Shown here in pieces: positions 54,937 to 64,000 of a stretch of DNA of 64,000 nucleotides. The stretch covers positions 1-64,000 of the forward strand of contig JAANBB010000003.1 in the NCBI GenBank assembly GCA_014621425.1. The letters run 5' to 3'. Positions within the stretch are counted from its first letter, which is position 1, and every line of letters begins with the position of its first letter. Under the pieces are notes generated by a model, which had not been told where the DNA came from, searched no databases, and saw only the letters and a program-made list of their open reading frames with translations. A program made the position numbers and the translations under genes. This stretch comes from Cylindrodendrum hubeiense (lineage: Eukaryota > Ascomycota > Sordariomycetes > Hypocreales > Nectriaceae).

Positions 54937-57078
54937 ATGAGTAACGCTAGTCGAAATACCACTGTCCCATCGAACAATATTCGACATTCTTACGATTCAT
55001 CTGAGCAAAATGAGGTGTCTCCAGCCATGTCTGGACTCACCCCACTTCGATATACCCCTGGAGCCAGCAATCATGCGATCCAACATTACCAGTTCTCCCT
55101 TATGATGTTGGAACAGGAGAACAAAAGAATGTTACAACAACGACGCTTGGGAACGCCTTCGGTTCTTGCGAGCCGAGATTATGGCTTCCCGTACAGGGAA
55201 ATTTCTCAAGGCCAGGATTTGGTAGAAATACGTCTTGTTCGGCTTCTATACACAGTTCCATCATCAAACTTGATCGAAACGGAACTTTGCGTCTTTAACG
55301 TTGCAAATTGCCCTGAATACGTTGCGTTATCGTATTTCTGGGGCCTAGACTCATCGGAATGTTCCATAAAGGTCAATGGACATCAGCTCGGCGTTAGGCC
55401 CAACCTCCTCGCTGCGCTAAGGCAAATGCACAATGACCTTGATCAGTCAACATACATATGGATTGATGCACTTTGCATCAATCAATTTGACACCAAGGAA
55501 AAGTCCTATGTTGTACAGCATATGGGCAGCATCTTCGAACACGCACGATACGTTTACGCATGGCTTGGCGGATCTTTACCTGACGCTCCATCTCAGCAAG
55601 GTCACCAGCTATTTCAGCAGTTGCTTATACTTGGGCATCAGTTTTGGAGAGTAAGTCCAGAAATAGAGCCTACTCGAAACGAAGACGTGATGAGAGATAT
55701 CCTCTTTCAACTTTGGCCATCAATTGCATACATGTTTCACTTGCCAATAGGACAGGGAGGGTTTTTAACAGCAGCATATCGAGCTCTCTGCGAACGCGAA
55801 TATTGGACACGCGTCTGGGTCCTTCAGGAAGTACATTTCGCGAAAGAGATATATTTCCACGTTGGATGTGAAAGAATTTCTCTGAGAAATCTTTCAGGAG
55901 CTTTTGGGTTATTACAAGCTCTCCAAAAGCACCTGTTCATCATGCCGCGTCAGGAACAAATGCTACAAGACTCCTTATTGCATACTTTTATGCATGAGAT
56001 CCCACCATTTCCACAGATGCATCGTCTTGTCTTGTATACCTCACTTTATCCTCGAGAGATTCTGTCTCTCCGAATCGCCATGACGAACTTCTGCATCAAG
56101 GACGTTACGTCTGGTGCACGCGCAACAGACCCGCGAGACATGATATACGGATTGTTGGGCTTTGCTTCAAACGAAGAAAAGCAGCTCATCGTTCCCAACT
56201 ATGAGCTAAGCGTCTGGGACACATATCAATCCATAACTCGGACTTTCCTCGCCAACGGATGGACGGATGTGTTGGCATGGGCCCAGGGACAAAATAAGAC
56301 ACTCCAAGGCCTGCCAACATGGGTTCCGGACTATTCAGGGACAATATATGAAACACTCTGCAGTAAATCCCAGGCAAAACCGTGGCTGCCACAGTTTAAA
56401 GCCTCGGGAAACAGGGGGTTGAGTACCGGAGAAACCCCTCTGAGCTACGGGGTTATTTCCTTCGCAGGGATTGGTGTGGATACCGTTAGTATAGTCGGCA
56501 CCGCTTCACCCTGTCTTCAAGACTGCAAAGGTGACGACAGAGCAAAAGGGACGACTATGGTCCCGACTATGCATATACTACGGTTTCTCGAGGAAGCTCA
56601 GATCATGCACAACGAGGCAAAGCGAGCCGCTGAGTTTAATCCGCATACCATGGGATGTAGTATAGATCAACAGGCACTGTGGAAGGTGCCTATTGCTGAC
56701 CAAATTGTGTTTCCTGGTGGAACCACGAGAAGTCAACCTGATCTTTCAGCCACATTCGAATTAGTTCTATCATCTTTGCGGCTCGATATTGACCAAGGGT
56801 TGCCAATCCCTGAGGATGCTCGCCCCTACATCGAGGGAATATTACTGCACAAAAACCGACTACTCTTTGTGACAGATCATGGACTTTTTGGTCTCGGGCC
56901 TGCTGGTATGGAACAAGGCGACAAGGTAGTGGTGTTTTACGGGTTTCAATCTCCTTATGTTATTCGGCCCATGACAGATTCAGGTTACAGCCTGGTCGGA
57001 GAGGCATTTGTCCATGGAATAATGGATGGAGAGCTTTTGGAGCAACCCGTCGAAACAGTTGTGTTCAGCTTGATATAG
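54937..57078 (+). CDS. HET-domain protein, second copy
   Basis: Single exon, 713 aa. Start at the ATG in GAAAATGAG; the frame is open 42 bases further up but without ATG. A 95-residue N-terminal extension without known domain precedes the HET domain (about 128-290): YVALSYFWGLDSS, WIDALCINQFD, VYAWLGGS, REYWTRVWVLQEVHFAKE. The C-terminal tail has DPRDMIYGLLGF, GLPTWVPDY, HGLFGLGP and GEAFVHGIMDGE. It is quite diverged from the HET gene at 42.6 kb, so not a recent local duplicate. Likely role in vegetative incompatibility or cell death, inferred from family. Adjacent to the NLR gene downstream, same strand. Confidence 0.92.
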   Translation: MSNASRNTTVPSNNIRHSYDSSEQNEVSPAMSGLTPLRYTPGASNHAIQHYQFSLMMLEQENKRMLQQRRLGTPSVLASRDYGFPYREISQGQDLVEIRLVRLLYTVPSSNLIETELCVFNVANCPEYVALSYFWGLDSSECSIKVNGHQLGVRPNLLAALRQMHNDLDQSTYIWIDALCINQFDTKEKSYVVQHMGSIFEHARYVYAWLGGSLPDAPSQQGHQLFQQLLILGHQFWRVSPEIEPTRNEDVMRDILFQLWPSIAYMFHLPIGQGGFLTAAYRALCEREYWTRVWVLQEVHFAKEIYFHVGCERISLRNLSGAFGLLQALQKHLFIMPRQEQMLQDSLLHTFMHEIPPFPQMHRLVLYTSLYPREILSLRIAMTNFCIKDVTSGARATDPRDMIYGLLGFASNEEKQLIVPNYELSVWDTYQSITRTFLANGWTDVLAWAQGQNKTLQGLPTWVPDYSGTIYETLCSKSQAKPWLPQFKASGNRGLSTGETPLSYGVISFAGIGVDTVSIVGTASPCLQDCKGDDRAKGTTMVPTMHILRFLEEAQIMHNEAKRAAEFNPHTMGCSIDQQALWKVPIADQIVFPGGTTRSQPDLSATFELVLSSLRLDIDQGLPIPEDARPYIEGILLHKNRLLFVTDHGLFGLGPAGMEQGDKVVVFYGFQSPYVIRPMTDSGYSLVGEAFVHGIMDGELLEQPVETVVFSLI

Positions 57079-57686
57079 TACTGGAGCGTGAAAACGGAAA
57101 CAGTCCGAGGGCGTCATGAAAACAAGCATTAAAATGGAGGGCGAGATTTAAAACAACTACCATGAAGGTTTCTAGTTATTGGATGAGGAAAAGAAAGGCT
57201 GTGAACAAGTCCTGTCTATTCTAGAAACATCTTACACGATCATAGGTATCTTCTCGTCAAGGGAGCCAAGATTTCCATGGCAGCAATTGTAGAAGAAAGT
57301 CTAGACAAGACCCTTGCCAAATTTGGGAGGGATATGCCAGACGTCCAGGGCCCTTGCACAACACCAGTCAGCAAACGTTCGCCCCCACAGGCCTTGGCCG
57401 CAAAATCCCGCCAGCCTCATTCTTCCAGCCTCATTGTTCTTTTTAGTAATCAGGCTGTACACTTTCTCCTACCCCGCATGGAAATGAGGATGCTACGTTT
57501 CACCTTCTCTGCTGCGGGTGGTAACTGTTCCTCCTTCACATGCTTTGTGCTCGGTTCTTCCCGGCATGGCTGGATCGTTGATGATTCAGTTACGTCAAGG
57601 CCCACAGATCATCCAGTTCTCCACTAATCTGTAGCTGCGGCTTGCTGCGGATAACCGCTCGGACCCTCCGGCCCCCGCCCGCAACC
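57079..57686. other. Intergenic region upstream of the NLR gene
   Basis: About 600 bases. A frame at 57277-57627 (116 codons) shows no domain and overlaps the expected promoter. No repeat seen. Confidence 0.5.
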
Positions 57687-60600
57687 ATGGACCCTCTCTC
57701 TGTTCTCGCCAGTGTCACTGGGCTCATCGCCCTCACCATCAAAACCATGGCCGCTATCGATAATTACGCGACCACAACAAAAGATGCCCCGGCAGAGATT
57801 CAGTCCTTGCTGGAAGAGCTCGGGCTCCTGCAGGGCATACTCAAAGATATCGAAAAGACCTTCTTGAAGAAGGCCACCGAGCCTAGAAAAGAAGGCAGTG
57901 ACGACGACTCGACCGAACATGCCGACACGTTGGTTAGAACGATTTCTGGGTGCCAAACGCATCTTCTTAGGGCTGTCGATATGCTGAAGGATTATGGCAT
58001 ACCAGATGGAACAATGGCCAAGGCAAAGGGGAACACATACAAGACATTGTTCAAGCGCCTGCGGTATCCCTTTGACAGGAGCTATATCCAGCGCCTGCTC
58101 ACTGTCATCCGTGACTACAAGGCCAGCTTGACGCTGGCTATGTCGCTGGAGGAGAAGTCAGTATATGCAGCGCACTCGTCAACAAAACTCTCCTGTTCAG
58201 CCTTGCTAACGTTGTTTGTAATAGAAAATCAATAGATGTACTTCAGACAACGCTTGCAAGATTAGAGGCAGTTAGCGTCCGGTCGGAAGAAAACATGATC
58301 GACTTAAGCGAGCAAACCAACCAACTCCTCTCAGCCTTGATCGTGGCCATGGACGACATAAAACCTCCAGCTTACTCCTCGACCGCCGTCGCTAAAGAGG
58401 AGAGACACTTCGTGGTGCCATTGCAGCCCACAGCCACATTTGTCGGAAGACTTGACGTCATGGACAAGATTCAGAACCACTTCAGCCGCGATGCTGCAGC
58501 AGAACAGCAGCAACAAAGGTGTGCCATCTATGGCCTCGGCGGTAGCGGCAAGACCCAAATTGCCCTGAAGTTTGCATTCACGCGCAAATCGAACTACCAA
58601 AACGTCTTCTTCATCAACGCTGCTTCTCGAGACTCTGCGACAGCGGATTTCGTCCGGATCCATGGGTTGCTGGGGCTTCCCGAAGACGGCTCCGACCTCC
58701 AAAAGTTGGAGGCGGTAAAAAGATGGCTCTCAAAAGAGGGAAACTCGAGTTGGCTCCTTATCCTAGATAATGCGGATGACCTCGAAGACCTTGATATTTG
58801 GCACTTTATACCTGTCGTCGAGGCAGGGGATGTGCTGATTACTACCAGGGATGCTAGGATCAACGACCCGGAGTTGGCAACGCTTGCCATTTACTTGGAG
58901 ATGCTTCCTTTGGAGAATGCGGTCCAATTGCTTTCCAAGCGAGCAGCAATTCAGTCCACTTTGTCCCGCGAGGAACAGTTAGCGGCAGAGCGTGTGGCCA
59001 CAGAGCTCGGCTGCCTGCCCTTAGCCATGGACCAGGCGGGAGCATACATGAATGCGAGGAAGAAATCGTTCGTACAATATTCTGATCTCTACCATAAACA
59101 TCAGGAGTCCCTCCTAGGGTACAAGCATAAGCTCTCCCGGCATCAAAAGACAGTTTTGACGACCTGGGATCTCTCCTTTCACAAAATCAACTCCGAGGCG
59201 CCAGATGTCGCATCGCTTTTCCTCCTCCTATGCCAGTACGACAATGCCTACATTGCCGAAAACATGCTCAAGCGTGGGTCAGTGTCGCAACTATCATTCG
59301 GAAGAAATGGAGAAGAGATCCAACTTCCGGCAGAAAGCTCCCGTGTCCCCAAAAGCCTCGTCAATCTCATCTCAGATGAGATTAGGTTTGAAGAGGCTGT
59401 CGAAACGTTGACTTCGTACTCCTTGATCTGGCGGGCTGAGGACGGAGGCTTTGTTCTGCATTCGTTGGTTCAGTTCTGCGGTCAGCGGCAAGTAACCGAG
59501 GATATGCGCAAGTCCTCATTCGAAGCATCCATCTGCGTATTGAGCCATGCCTTCCCGAGAGGGAGTCTAGATGACTGGTCAGATGAAATCTCTCTCTCTA
59601 GTCAAGAGTAAAATCTGACAGCCGCCTAGGAATACCGCATTCAGTGTGCAGTTTTTGCCTCAAGTTGAGCACGCTTGTCGACGTCTCGAAAAGTCCTTAG
59701 CTGAGGGTGATGATATGGTAGCTATACACGCTATCGCGGCTTCATTGTTCCTTTCCGCCTATCACTTTGCCAATACGCATTACTGTCAGCGATTTGTAGA
59801 CCTAAGCGAAAAGCTTCTCATCAAGATTCCACCACAGCCAGGTGGCCTTATGGCGGATCCGGAGTTCCTTGCTGCATTTCTTACTGAGCGTCGCGGCAAG
59901 GTTTGCCCTGAGCTCGGCAACTCTAGGAAAGGTATCGACATCCTTCGCGCATTTGTACAAAACCGCCCCTCCATCGACGCAAATCCAGATGCTGCCGAGC
60001 TCGATTCCAGGAGTCCGAATAAACTGGCCAACTCAATGCATGGATGCGTTTTTGTTCTCCTTGCTCAGCAACTCATTGACTCCGGAAGGTCAGACGAGGC
60101 CCTCCAATATCTTCTGCAATGGAAACCTTTCGAGCCTGCATCGAGCTCTGAACGCAGCGTTATGCGGTACCGTGACAGAACGCTAGCTAATCTTTATGTC
60201 TCCAACGAGAACTGGGATAAGGCGGAGTCCATGCTCAGACTCCTCCTGTCCGAGGAGATGGAGGATTCAGCAACTTACTCGGGTACGCTAGGTGAAGGTT
60301 GGACCATTCAACAGCTGGCAGAGATCTTAATAGAAACGGGAAGACATGAAGATGCGAGCACCATCTTATTTCCAGCTATCGCCTTACGAGAAGACGCGGG
60401 TAATCTGGACCGTCAAGATACGATATCTCTCATGCTCGATTTAGTCAACTCTTTGCTCGGCCAGAAATCGATTAACACAGCGATCAGCCAACTGTTCAAA
60501 CTGCGCCAGATTCTAGCACCCAAGGGCGAGACCATGGATAACCAGGACAACGATGCATCCCCATCCCAGGCAACATTTAGTGATCTGACGCAAATGTGGT

Positions 60601-60890
60601 GTCTTGTGGCAAGACTTTCATGTCACCTTGAAGACTGGGCCGAAACAAAGTCATGCTTCGGTAAAGCACTCGAGGCAGCCCGGCATGTGCAATGGCCAAA
60701 CGGGTTCATGATTGCAGTATTGGGGAGGTCTCTAGCGTATTCTCGTTTGAAGCTGGGTGAGGTGGAAGATGTTACGTGCGCTACCCTGGACCGTGATCTT
60801 GAAGGTGTTGATCTGGAAAGTGGAAGGCGGTTGACAGACGCGGGGATAGATAAGGAGTGGGTGACTTTACTCAAGGAAACACAGGCCTAG
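57687..60890 (+). CDS. Fungal NLR: helical N-terminus, NB-ARC NTPase, TPR-like repeats
   Basis: Exons 57687-58156, 58225-59577, 59630-60890 give 1027 aa. Residues 1-150 are a helical effector-type domain (MDPLSVLASVTGLIALTIKT, LLEELGLLQGILKDIE) of the kind that starts many fungal NLRs. The NB-ARC module follows from about 230: P-loop YGLGGSGKTQIAL at about 258-270, Walker B WLLILDNAD, sensor VLITTRD, GLPL-type ELGCLPLAMDQAGAYM, then a winged-helix part LHSLVQFCGQR. The C-terminal third is alpha-helical with TPR-like repeats (RTLANLYVSNENWDKAESMLR, LAEILIETGRHEDA). The second intron (52 nt) is needed to join the two halves in frame (DDW/NTAFSVQFLPQV). Intracellular ligand-triggered switch, probably in immunity or incompatibility. 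Confidence 0.88.
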
Positions 60891-61090
60891 GCTTGTTCAT
60901 CATCTGTTGTATAATTGCACAATAGTAAGCCTAATGTGTTAGGGATAGCAGGTCTTCCGGGGAAAAATGCCCATTCTGGGCATTCTTGGCTGGCATGTGT
61001 GCCAGTCATGATGTAAGTCCATTTTGAGGTCGGGATATCCTTTCTAGGTCATTCCGGCAGGCATTGAGGCCATTGGATAAGGTCAATTAG

Positions 61091-61553
61091 TCAGTCATTG
61101 TGAGCTGCAGGGTAGGATTGAGGGATCGCGGCCAGATTCATCCGGATTCTCAACCTTTTAGCACCGTCATGGTCATCTAGCACACGATTTTCTAACACAT
61201 CGAATTTACGCTCTTTTTTGGCCCATTCTTGCGGCATTGTATTGAGGACCGTTTGATCAGATGATGCCAATTGATGGTATCGATCAGGCTGGTCTACTTT
61301 GTTCACTTTGAGAGTCTTTATCTACGCCCTTACCGACATTGCGGACGCATTGCCATTGTGCCGTTATCACCACAGTCACATCACCTGTTTTGGGTGGGTT
61401 GGTTGTTAGGTCTCTGACCATCTCTGTGCCATTCCCCCACACACTAATAATGATGGCAAGGGATGATCCTTTCGTAGTGTCGGCGAGTGAGTTGCAATAG
61501 TTTTTTGATATTGAATCCCAGGTTGCGTCATTATCGTATCTTAATACCATGCC
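61091..61553 (-). CDS. Possible small gene of unknown identity
   Basis: Two open frames on the minus strand can be joined through a GTAAGG donor near 61330 and a CAAAG acceptor near 61295 into one frame of roughly 150 aa (from an ATG at 61553). No family recognised and the implied intron is only about 37 nt, which is short. It lies between two convergent well-supported genes, so it may be 3' untranslated sequence or a gene remnant. Weak call. Confidence 0.25.
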
Positions 61554-61613
61554 ACCGCTTGTCAAATTGGATATCTGCCACAAACATCTTCCCAATCCAT
61601 GAAATGAAGCTAA

Positions 61614-62987
61614 TTAATTACCCCTTGCCTTGACCTTGACGGAAAAGTCAGTTGGGCGAACGTTGAACCAACCATCTTGGTGAAGCTCATAAGTTGGATC
61701 AGCAGCCTCAAAGTCCAACTCCTTAATGATCCTCGTCATCATAATCATCAACCACAGCCACGCGTAGTGCTTTCCAATGCACTCCCTCTTTCCATTGCCA
61801 AATCCTTTCTTCACTGCCGAGGGCAGCTTCTCGTACGCCTCTCCAACCATCCGCTCGGGTCGGAAAGCCAGCGGCTCGTCGAAAACGTTCGGGTCACGGT
61901 TCACTCCAGCAAGGACGATAATCAAGGGCTGGTTGTGGGCAATCTGGTACTTTCCGCCTGCCAGTAGCACCGGGCTCTTGCTTTCGGATGGAATCGGCTC
62001 GATGTTGAATCCAGGCGCGGCAAAGGAGAGACGGAAGGCCTCGCGGACGACGCCCTCGACATAAGGGAGCTGCGACGTATGTGCATGAGTCAATTCGTCA
62101 GAGCCTACAACCGCATCAATCTCCTTGCGGGCCTCAGCAATGACATGAGGGTTCTTCAGCAGATAGTAAATAGCCGTGGTCATCAGGCATGGCGCCGTGC
62201 TACTTCCAATTGGCATCGTCACAATCTCGTCGATGACTTCGGAGTCAGTCAACGCCTTGCCTGACTCCGGGTCTTTGGCACTGAGCAATGCAGCGAGAAG
62301 ATCGTTGCGGTCTGTGGGGTTGTCCTTGCGGTTCTGCACGATGCCTGCTGCCCATGAGCGCATCGTAGCGGTGGCAGACTTGAATTTCTTGCCATAGAAC
62401 AACCAATTGAGGAAGCCAGGTCGGTTGGGCCGCCTCATTGCTTCCGAGGTCGCGTCTTCCATTGCCTGGATCACCGGGTGTTCTGGTCCGCCAAGGCAGT
62501 TGAGTCTCTGGCCGAACAGAGCAAGTGTAGTGGCCTCGAGATTGAGCCTGTTGAGATCCCCGATCGGGAAAATCGTGTTGTTGCTGCCGAGGCCCTTCCA
62601 CTTATTGATGAGATCAGTGGCTGTGATGTTCAGGTCGTCGAATCTCTCGCCGACAGAGCTTGTAGAGAGCTTGGGCGCCATGATGCGGTGGGCAATGCCC
62701 CAGCTGGACTCATGGTCGAAGGCCGTGAAGAGGGAGTTGTGGACAGCGTATCGGATCTCGACAATCGGGCCACCGACATACTTGCGGAAGCGCTTCTCGT
62801 CGCAAATTTCCTCAGCAATGGCGGCGCCAGCGACGAAGACGATGGTATGACCGAGAACCTTGATCTGGAAGATTTCTCCGTACTTCTCAGCGAGTGTCTT
62901 GAGAGAGGCCCAGGTGTTGCTCGGGTTGATATCGCGGATGTTTCCCACCAAGGGCAGACCCGGGGGCTGAGGGATTGGTGACGACAT
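61614..62987 (-). CDS. Stand-alone CYP505-like cytochrome P450 with atypical I-helix
   Basis: Single exon, 457 aa, ATG at 62987 (MSSPIPQPPGLPLVGN); an in-frame ATG at 63104 is less likely. Sequence resembles the heme domain of self-sufficient P450-BM3/CYP505 enzymes: no membrane anchor, start PxPPGLPLVGNI, ExxR in EAFRLSF, FRPER, heme loop FGNGKRECIGKHYAW, and it ends at the normal end of the heme domain. No reductase domain follows. The I-helix, where BM3 has AGHETTSG, reads IGSSTAPC: the acid/alcohol pair used for oxygen activation is missing. Comparable stand-alone relatives are grouped as CYP540 or similar. Soluble; needs an outside reductase, or is not a classical monooxygenase. Confidence 0.88.
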   Translation of the reverse strand: MSSPIPQPPGLPLVGNIRDINPSNTWASLKTLAEKYGEIFQIKVLGHTIVFVAGAAIAEEICDEKRFRKYVGGPIVEIRYAVHNSLFTAFDHESSWGIAHRIMAPKLSTSSVGERFDDLNITATDLINKWKGLGSNNTIFPIGDLNRLNLEATTLALFGQRLNCLGGPEHPVIQAMEDATSEAMRRPNRPGFLNWLFYGKKFKSATATMRSWAAGIVQNRKDNPTDRNDLLAALLSAKDPESGKALTDSEVIDEIVTMPIGSSTAPCLMTTAIYYLLKNPHVIAEARKEIDAVVGSDELTHAHTSQLPYVEGVVREAFRLSFAAPGFNIEPIPSESKSPVLLAGGKYQIAHNQPLIIVLAGVNRDPNVFDEPLAFRPERMVGEAYEKLPSAVKKGFGNGKRECIGKHYAWLWLMIMMTRIIKELDFEAADPTYELHQDGWFNVRPTDFSVKVKARGN

Positions 62988-63537
62988 CGTGATGAGTGTC
63001 TTTTGGGGTGCAAAGAGGAGAGAATTGGGGTAAGTAGATCGAACAGCAGCTGAGCAGCAGCGCGGAATTGACCGCCTTATGAGCTCTTCTGAATGCTGCA
63101 TCATACGTCAGAAGCTGTCCACCAGCTACTGCTGTCTCACGTTACTAGGTGAGACACGGCAGTAAGCTCGTCGTATAATTGGCCGCGAACATCCCGCGCG
63201 CAGTGTATGTCTCAGTGCAGTGGGGAAGTACAACACGGTGAAGTCACCCAGATCGTCGCGGCAGACTATCCACGCCTTCTCATAGGTTGGCTAGGCTCGG
63301 GTGGTTGGGCGCGGGGCCAGCCGTCGAGAATAGGCGGCCTGCCGACCCGCGGATCATGCAAGGTAAAAAGCTGCATATTACTAATGGCGCAGTTTTATTG
63401 GGCTAAGATATTAGCGAGGTCAGAGGTGGCATAGCTCGAATGCAATACGTGGTAGATTGTCGAATCAACACGGGTAGTTGTGCTGTGCAGCTTCTTGTGC
63501 ACAATGAGGCTGGCTGAACTCGTATTTGCTTTGTATC
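62988..63537. other. Intergenic region upstream of the P450
   Basis: About 550 bases holding the P450 promoter. A short frame at 63207-63434 has no recognisable content. Confidence 0.5.
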
Positions 63538-64000
63538 TCACAGAAGCATGAAACTGTCGTTCACAGTCGCTAGCACGCTTTTATGCCACTTGACATTGGC
63601 GTTGCCTTCTGTCCTTCGCAGTGCCCATAGATCCTTGACCAGCTTTGCGAGCTGTGTCCAGATCATCAACCCAGATCTTTCCGCAAAATTGTCGAGACAT
63701 TTCAGCATGCGGTTCTGCGGCATAGACTGGTTTATCTCAAAGGCGATTATGGCTATCGGCCATAGCATCGGCGAAAACGGCCTGTCGGTGCACGCTTCCA
63801 GGATTTCAACATGATGGAGCGATTGCTCAATCAGCGCCTGGACATCCTCGATTGGTGTGTCTTTTACCGTGCGTTTCATATATATCAGTGCTGCAAAGTA
63901 GTACGTATACCCGTGATGATACACCAGGTCGCCGTACTCTTTGCCAAAGGACGCATCTGGTTTCTTTGGCGCAGAAAGAAAGAGCTCAAGCTCGAGTCGA
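63538..64000 (-). CDS. C-terminus of a fungal-specific transcription factor, cut by the window edge
   Basis: Frame is open from the right edge to a stop at 63538, about 153 aa. The segments DLVYHHGYTYYFAALIY, VEILEACTD, PFSPMLWPIAIIAFE and LVKDLWALRR are typical of the last part of fungal-specific TF domains (PF11951 type), where SPMLWP-I/L-FIIAFEA is the most conserved block. The N-terminal zinc cluster, if present, is beyond 64000. Partial by position, not by mutation. Confidence 0.8.
   Translation of the reverse strand, partial: RLELELFLSAPKKPDASFGKEYGDLVYHHGYTYYFAALIYMKRTVKDTPIEDVQALIEQSLHHVEILEACTDRPFSPMLWPIAIIAFEINQSMPQNRMLKCLDNFAERSGLMIWTQLAKLVKDLWALRRTEGNANVKWHKSVLATVNDSFMLL

Noticed and set aside
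54937..57078. Recent tandem duplication of the two HET genes
   Set aside because: Outside the short HET motifs the two proteins differ throughout, so they are old paralogues or independent arrivals.
57277..57627. 116-codon plus-strand frame upstream of the NLR
   Set aside because: No domain, overlaps the expected NLR promoter and leader, and nothing conserved in the translation.
59577..59646. Stop after the NB-ARC module taken as the end of one gene and start of a TPR gene
   Set aside because: A 52-nt intron with a CTGAC branch-like word joins DDW to NTAFSVQFLPQV in frame, and fungal NLRs normally have both parts.
1..64000. CRISPR arrays, rRNA genes and tRNA genes
   Set aside because: No regularly spaced repeats, no rRNA-like blocks and no convincing tRNA T-arm/acceptor pattern were found; CRISPR is not expected in a fungal nuclear genome.

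Overview
The window reads as nuclear DNA of a filamentous ascomycete, most probably a sordariomycete. Genes carry short (about 45-155 nt) GT-AG introns and are spaced without operons. The families are typical of these fungi: HET proteins, a Zn2Cys6 regulator with a fungal-specific TF domain, LaeA-like methyltransferases, GH71, a DUF4419 protein, a fungal NLR and pisatin-demethylase-like P450. The genus cannot be fixed from sequence alone. Most gene models below were built by hand from splice signals and reading-frame continuity; exon bounds are in the entries.

Layout. 0.8-10.7 kb: Fet3-type multicopper ferroxidase, LITAF-domain protein, GH71 alpha-1,3-glucanase, Mup1-like methionine permease, small DUF7704-like membrane protein. 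11.7-20.4 kb: a protein joining an NLR-type helical N-terminus, a ubiquitin-like domain and zinc motifs; a zinc alcohol dehydrogenase with a mitochondrial presequence; a MITE; and a 1034-aa protein that joins a Ser/Thr kinase, a RING and an alpha-kinase. 20.8-27.3 kb: MFS transporter, M24 peptidase-like protein, Zn2Cys6 regulator. 27.4-33 kb: divergent Gfo/Idh dehydrogenase and inositol-type sugar transporter, then a decayed glycoside hydrolase. 33.8-39.9 kb: divergent NCS1 permease and hydantoinase/DUF917 fusion enzyme. 40.2-64 kb is accessory in character: an uncharacterised protein, HET protein, two paralogous LaeA-like methyltransferases flanking a P450, DUF4419 protein, alpha/beta hydrolase, a second MITE copy, a second HET protein, an NB-ARC/TPR NLR, a stand-alone CYP505-like P450, and the C-terminus of a fungal transcription factor cut by the window edge.

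Functional links. Two divergent pairs look like compact catabolic modules, each one transporter plus one enzyme with a shared promoter: inositol or a related polyol (27.4-31.3 kb), and a hydantoin/allantoin-like nitrogen compound (33.8-39.9 kb, with several GATA-factor sites in the promoter). The methyltransferase-P450-methyltransferase block may be a small modifying cluster. The HET, HET and NLR genes, and the ubiquitin-like protein at 11.7 kb, are allorecognition or innate-immunity type genes.

Caveat. Five otherwise well-conserved genes carry single-base frame breaks, four at homopolymer runs; one of the five also has an in-frame stop. Either the underlying sequence has indel errors or several genes are decaying; raw reads would decide.
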